A stretch of DNA of 64,000 nucleotides from Bimuria novae-zelandiae CBS 107.79. Taxonomy: Eukaryota > Ascomycota > Dothideomycetes > Pleosporales > Didymosphaeriaceae. The translations under genes and the position numbers were made by a program. How positions within the stretch are numbered: position 1 is the stretch's first letter; each line of letters opens with the position of its first letter. Under the pieces are notes generated by a model. That model was not told the DNA's origin, ran no database searches, and was given only the letters and a program-made list of their open reading frames with translations. The stretch lies in contig ML976693.1 of NCBI GenBank assembly GCA_010015655.1, positions 194,977 to 258,976 on the forward strand, written 5' to 3'. Below, piece after piece: positions 60,589 through 64,000 of this stretch.

Positions 60589-60840
60589 TATTAGATTAAA
60601 GGGTGTTTTTAATAAGATGGAAAAGTAATTAATTCTTCTTTTTTATGTGTCTTTGCAAGAATGTAAGGCTCTTTTATCCTTACGTCTCACGTTAAGACGC
60701 TAATCTATTTCCGTTAAGTAAGGAGAGTCGCCCTTTGTCCCGCCCGGAATCGTGCGGATGAACCGGACTGCTGGCAAAGTCTCTTTGTGTAGGGTTGCGC
60801 TAGCTACCTTCGTGTGTGCAAGGGGCCATGTAATCGGACA
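60589..60840 (-). repeat. Copia B 5' LTR
   Basis: 252 bp. Its first bases are TATTAG instead of TGTCAG (transitions), otherwise closely matching the partner. Confidence 0.92.
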
Positions 60841-61045
60841 ACACTATTAAGGATAACTTCTAGTAAGTGCAGTATCTCTTACGTATTATAGTAAAAGATC
60901 TAGCTTTAAATAAGGCTAGATCTCTCTCTTTTACTATTTATAAACTTTAAGCAGACAAGGATATAGCTAAGTATAAAAGTAAGTAACTTTAAAACGCTTT
61001 TTAGCTCTAGTTAAGGTATAAGGAGTAAAGTAAGCCTTTTAACTT

Positions 61046-61073
61046 ATAATAATAATAATAATAATAATAATAT
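61046..61073. repeat. (AAT)n microsatellite
   Basis: About nine tandem AAT/TAA units inside the transposase C-terminal region. Confidence 0.9.
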
Positions 61074-61841
61074 AGTAAAGTAGTCCTTTAGTCTCCTTAT
61101 AAGATTAGAGAGGTAAACATACGTTTAGTTATTAAAGTAAAAGATAAAGAGTAAGAGAAAATTATAATTATTTAGCGTAAAATTAATAGAGCTAGTAATA
61201 AGCTTACTAAAGAGAAAGAGGCTAAAAAAAACGTATTAAAAAAGAAAAGTTTTAAAAAAGAAAGAAAAATAAGAGGGCTATAAAAGCTAAAAATACTAAG
61301 CTTATAAAAGCGTAAAAATAACGGGATAAAAAGACTATAACTTTATAAAACCTATTATAATAGGTAAATAAGCCTAAGGGAAAAGCCTTATATAAAGTTT
61401 TATTAAATTTAGTAAAAAAGCGTTATATTATAGCTTTTAATAGTAGTAAGGGCCTAGTATCCTTAGCACCTAAACTACTACTAAAACTAGCTAAAAGTAG
61501 CTACCTAATTAAGCTTTTAGTAAAATATAAATAGTATAAATTAATCGTATTATCCTATATATTACTACACCTTAAGATCTTGTGATAATAGCTATTGTAT
61601 GTGGCTCTACAGCCTCATTTTTGCTGATAGGCAAATGTGGGTTGGGTGGGTCGCTGCGCGCACGGGCACAGTAGAAACGGGTATGCTAATTGCTAAAAGT
61701 GTGCGCAACGGTCGTCCGAATTAGACACTAGTCGCTCGAGACATAGTAACAAAATCTTGGACACTGGCGAAACGCATGATGTATAGCTAGTCGATTGGTG
61801 TAGAGAAAAGAGAAGAGAGATGAGAGGCTGGATTCGGTGTA

Positions 61842-64000
61842 ACGTGCCCGTGCGCAGCGCGCACGGATTCGCAGCGCGCACGCCGAAACGCCATCTGCTC
61901 AATCTCAAGAATGAGGCTGTACAACGCCACACAATAGCTTAATACTAATAAGACTATAGTGTTGCAGTAATTAGATGCTTGCGATTAACTTATGCTATCT
62001 ATATTTTTGTGGAAGGTTAACGTTGCGCCCTTGCGATGTGACCTTTAGTAGAGCAGCTAATAGAGGAGATATAACTACATCGCGAGCTCTATCCTCTATT
62101 ACTCGTTTTTAACGCTTATTCTTAGAGGAGGGCGCTTAGGAGGCTTTACGCTTATATTATTAGGTTTATTAAATAGTTTTTTCCTAGTATTAAGCTTTAA
62201 CTTTACGTGCGCGTTTAGCTACTTTCTTAGCTTACTTAAGCTCCCTTATCTCCTTTAGCCTTTACCTCTCTATACGCTTCTCTTCGAGCTTAACTTAACG
62301 CTATAGTTAAGCCTCTTTACGCTGCTTTTTAGCCTATGCTTTTTAGAGTTTCCCCTCTATATTATCTCGCTCTTATACTACTTCTCTAGCTTAAGCCTTA
62401 CGCGTCTTGCAAGGAGACTAAAAGATAGCGCTACTATAATATTCCTAGCGCTATTAAAAGTTAAGGACGTTGCTCTTCTTCTTATACTTTTACTTATGCT
62501 AAAGAGCCTTTATTAAGCCCTTATTTTTATGCTTTAAAAGCTTATTCTGCACAAAGAGATAGTAAACGCTTAAACGTAGCTTTCTTGCCTTATACTAATA
62601 GTTATTATTAATAGTAACTTAGACTAACCAATCGAGCTTTCTCTAATTACTATTAGAGAGCCCTAATAATAAGCTTCGCTTAGTTTCTGGCGTACTCGCG
62701 AATCTCTTAAGGATAACGTTAGGATCTATTAGCTATATACTAGTAGCTTTAAACGCTTTTAATATAGTTAATTGCTTAAACGAGGCCTGCTAAGCTCTTT
62801 AGAACAGTGGGAAGAAGTCTCCTTTCTTAATTAGAATAAGGTCTTAAGCTTTATATAGATAGTTAGTGAGCTCGTTAGAGTAGGCTTAAGAGAGTAGCTT
62901 AAATAGTGCTATATTAAGCGGCTAGAGCGTATAAGTTAAATAAGGAGGGAGGACTATTAGGAGTATCTTATAGTAATTATAGTAGCTAATAAACTTCATC
63001 GTAAGATAAGATCTATAGCTATTAAGGATAAATAATCTCTATCTACCTAATTACTGCTTTATACAGCGATTAAACACCTGCTTAAGCCAGGCTAGCCCTA
63101 CGTCATCGTTTAACTAGCCTGTTAAAGATAATAAGATAAACACCTTATGTTCTCCTGCCTTAATATCCTGCACCTAGCTTAATTGTATAGCTCCTTTTAT
63201 AGTTGCGTAGATAAGGCCTAGAGGTAGTAAGCTCCTATTAGCGTAGTAGCAGGCTAGGAGTGTTAAAAACTTGCGTAATTTATCCTAGAGAGAGGCTTAA
63301 ACCTCCTTCTTCTCTTATTAACGCCTGCTAAATATCCTCTTGCTTCTGCCTATTAAGCTAATTAAGAAGCCCTTCTTATCTATATTATATATATCTTAAG
63401 CCTTAAAGTGATATTTAGTGATCTTTCGATATAGGAGCTTAAAGTAAAAATAGTATTTTAACTTAGAATTAGCTAAGTGGCGCGTATAATTTATAGCGGT
63501 GGTCTACTTTAAGATAAGATAGATCTCGTGTCTGTTAATAAAGCGAGTAACCCAGCTCTCGCTAAGCTACTAATATACTACTTTAGAGGAGAAATTCCTA
63601 ATTATCTCCCTCGTAAGAGGTAGGCCTTGCTTAGTAAGCTTAGTAATATACCGTATAAGCTCTAGCTCTTGATGTGGCGCGAGAGATTATTTATTAGCTA
63701 TATAGTTAGCTCTTAAGCGTGAAACGCCTTAGTGTCTCTAGCTTAACGCACTTCTTAATACGTTATACTTATTAGCATATTACTAGTATATAATTTTATC
63801 TTTAAGCTCTCGCGATTTGATCGCTGCTAACGCTTTGTTAATAGCTACTATGCTGGTTGAGTTATAACGCGTTGAAGTTTGGGGGTGTTTCAGTGTTCTA
63901 CGAAGGAGCTCGTTTTTATTGTGTCTCCACCCTTAGCGCGCATCGCGCGGCCCACCAACATTGATCCGCCCACCCGCCATTTTTGTATGAGAACAGGATA
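61842..64000 (-). mobile_element. Fourth pogo/Fot1-like DNA transposon, right end near or beyond the window edge
   Basis: The left end ACGTGCCCGTGCGCAGCGCG follows TA (61840-61841). It resembles the inverted right end of the element at 53970-61671, including a shared subterminal block GAATGAGGCTGTACA...CACAATAGCT. A transposase remnant is on the minus strand. If it is 2.1 kb like its relatives, the other terminus is near 63950, but no clear inverted repeat is seen there. Confidence 0.75.
62040..63880 (-). pseudogene. pogo/Fot1-like transposase remnant
   Basis: Minus strand near 63330-63410 reads DIYNIDKKGFLISLIGRSKR, then IFSRR and EKKEV, the DDE_1 signature. An N-terminal start region near 63860 matches that of the element at 54010. 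A Lys/Arg-rich tail lies near 62100-62400. Many stops. Confidence 0.8.

Larger units (their letters stand above)
55453..60840 (-). mobile_element. Copia-type LTR retrotransposon B
   Basis: 5388 bp with two 252-bp LTRs (55453-55704, 60589-60840), TGTCAGATTAAAGGG ... GGACA, and an exact 5-bp target duplication ACACT (55448-55452, 60841-60845). Coding is on the minus strand. RT and RNase H sequences are close relatives of Copia A, but the LTRs are unrelated. It landed within the target duplication of the solo LTR. Confidence 0.93.
54010..61540 (+). pseudogene. pogo/Fot1-like transposase remnant, split in two
   Basis: First part up to 55227: NIYNMDKKGFLIGILGRSKR near 54500-54560, ELWERKEVIVAL, then a degraded catalytic centre. 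Second part from 60849: VQYLLRIIVKDLALNKARSL and a Lys-rich coiled tail, the usual C-terminus of these enzymes. The two parts are separated by 5.6 kb of LTR elements. Stops throughout. Confidence 0.75.
53970..61671 (+). mobile_element. Third pogo/Fot1-like DNA transposon (split by a solo LTR and Copia B)
   Basis: The right end reads GCGCGCACGGGCACAG (to 61671) followed by TA. The transposase is on the plus strand from about 54010 to beyond 60849, interrupted at 55227/60849 by inserted LTR sequences. Without them it would be about 2.1 kb. The left terminus is not resolved: it should fall near 53950, next to the end of the level-1 element, but I see no matching inverted repeat there. Its first coding bases resemble those of the element at 61842-64000. 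Confidence 0.7.

Noticed and set aside
37465..63900. Host genes hidden in the AT-rich region
   Set aside because: Every open piece above 60 codons that I could interpret belongs to a transposase, gag or pol remnant; the rest is stop-dense.

Overview
The window looks like nuclear DNA of a filamentous ascomycete (Pezizomycotina, most likely Dothideomycetes/Pleosporales). The evidence is short spliceosomal introns (about 49-70 nt, with CTAAC/CTGAC-like branch points), HET-domain and NLR genes, a Pth11/SAT4-type membrane protein, and transposons wrecked by C-to-T / G-to-A changes typical of repeat-induced point mutation (RIP). The species assignment is an inference. Exon structures were worked out by hand from splice signals, reading phase and family conservation.

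Layout. 1-7.7 kb: the 3' half of an epoxide-hydrolase-like gene, an unrecognised two-exon gene, an intron-containing tRNA-Gln(CUG), UMP-CMP kinase and the small three-exon gene for ribosomal protein eS28. 7.7-9.05 kb and 17.75-19.03 kb: two copies of one Tc1-like transposon with intact terminal inverted repeats and ruined transposases. 9.6-15.7 kb: a seven-helix Pth11/SAT4-like protein, a gamma-glutamylcyclotransferase-like protein and a cytochrome P450. 17.0 kb: a 161-bp hAT-type MITE with an 8-bp target duplication. 19.2-22.4 kb: an NLR (NB-ARC plus TPR) and a HET-domain gene, transcribed away from each other. 23.0-26.5 kb: two conserved but unrecognised genes, one with an in-frame stop. 27-33.4 kb: mitoribosomal mL59, the splicing helicase PRP28, mitoribosomal mS42 and an anion:cation symporter. 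34.5-37.3 kb: a drug-efflux-type MFS gene split by an 862-bp LINE fragment. 37.46-64 kb: AT-rich transposon graveyard with no host gene.

Most interesting points. (1) The HET protein ends with, and the neighbouring NLR begins with, the same roughly 28-residue Gly/Asn/Phe motif. This is the known layout of fungal NLR signalosomes, in which an amyloid-type motif on the receptor templates the same motif on a cell-death effector. The NLR's nucleotide-binding P-loop, however, is abnormal. (2) The graveyard contains a four-level nest: pogo/Fot1-like element > Gypsy chromovirus > second pogo/Fot1-like element > Copia. After subtraction the two DNA elements are both about 2.1 kb. (3) The efflux-pump gene is otherwise fully open, so its LINE insertion with a 15-bp target duplication looks recent.

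Housekeeping genes (URA6-type kinase, eS28, mL59, PRP28, mS42) alternate with accessory genes and repeats. No PKS or NRPS core gene is present, so the P450 and transporters do not form a recognisable secondary-metabolite cluster here.
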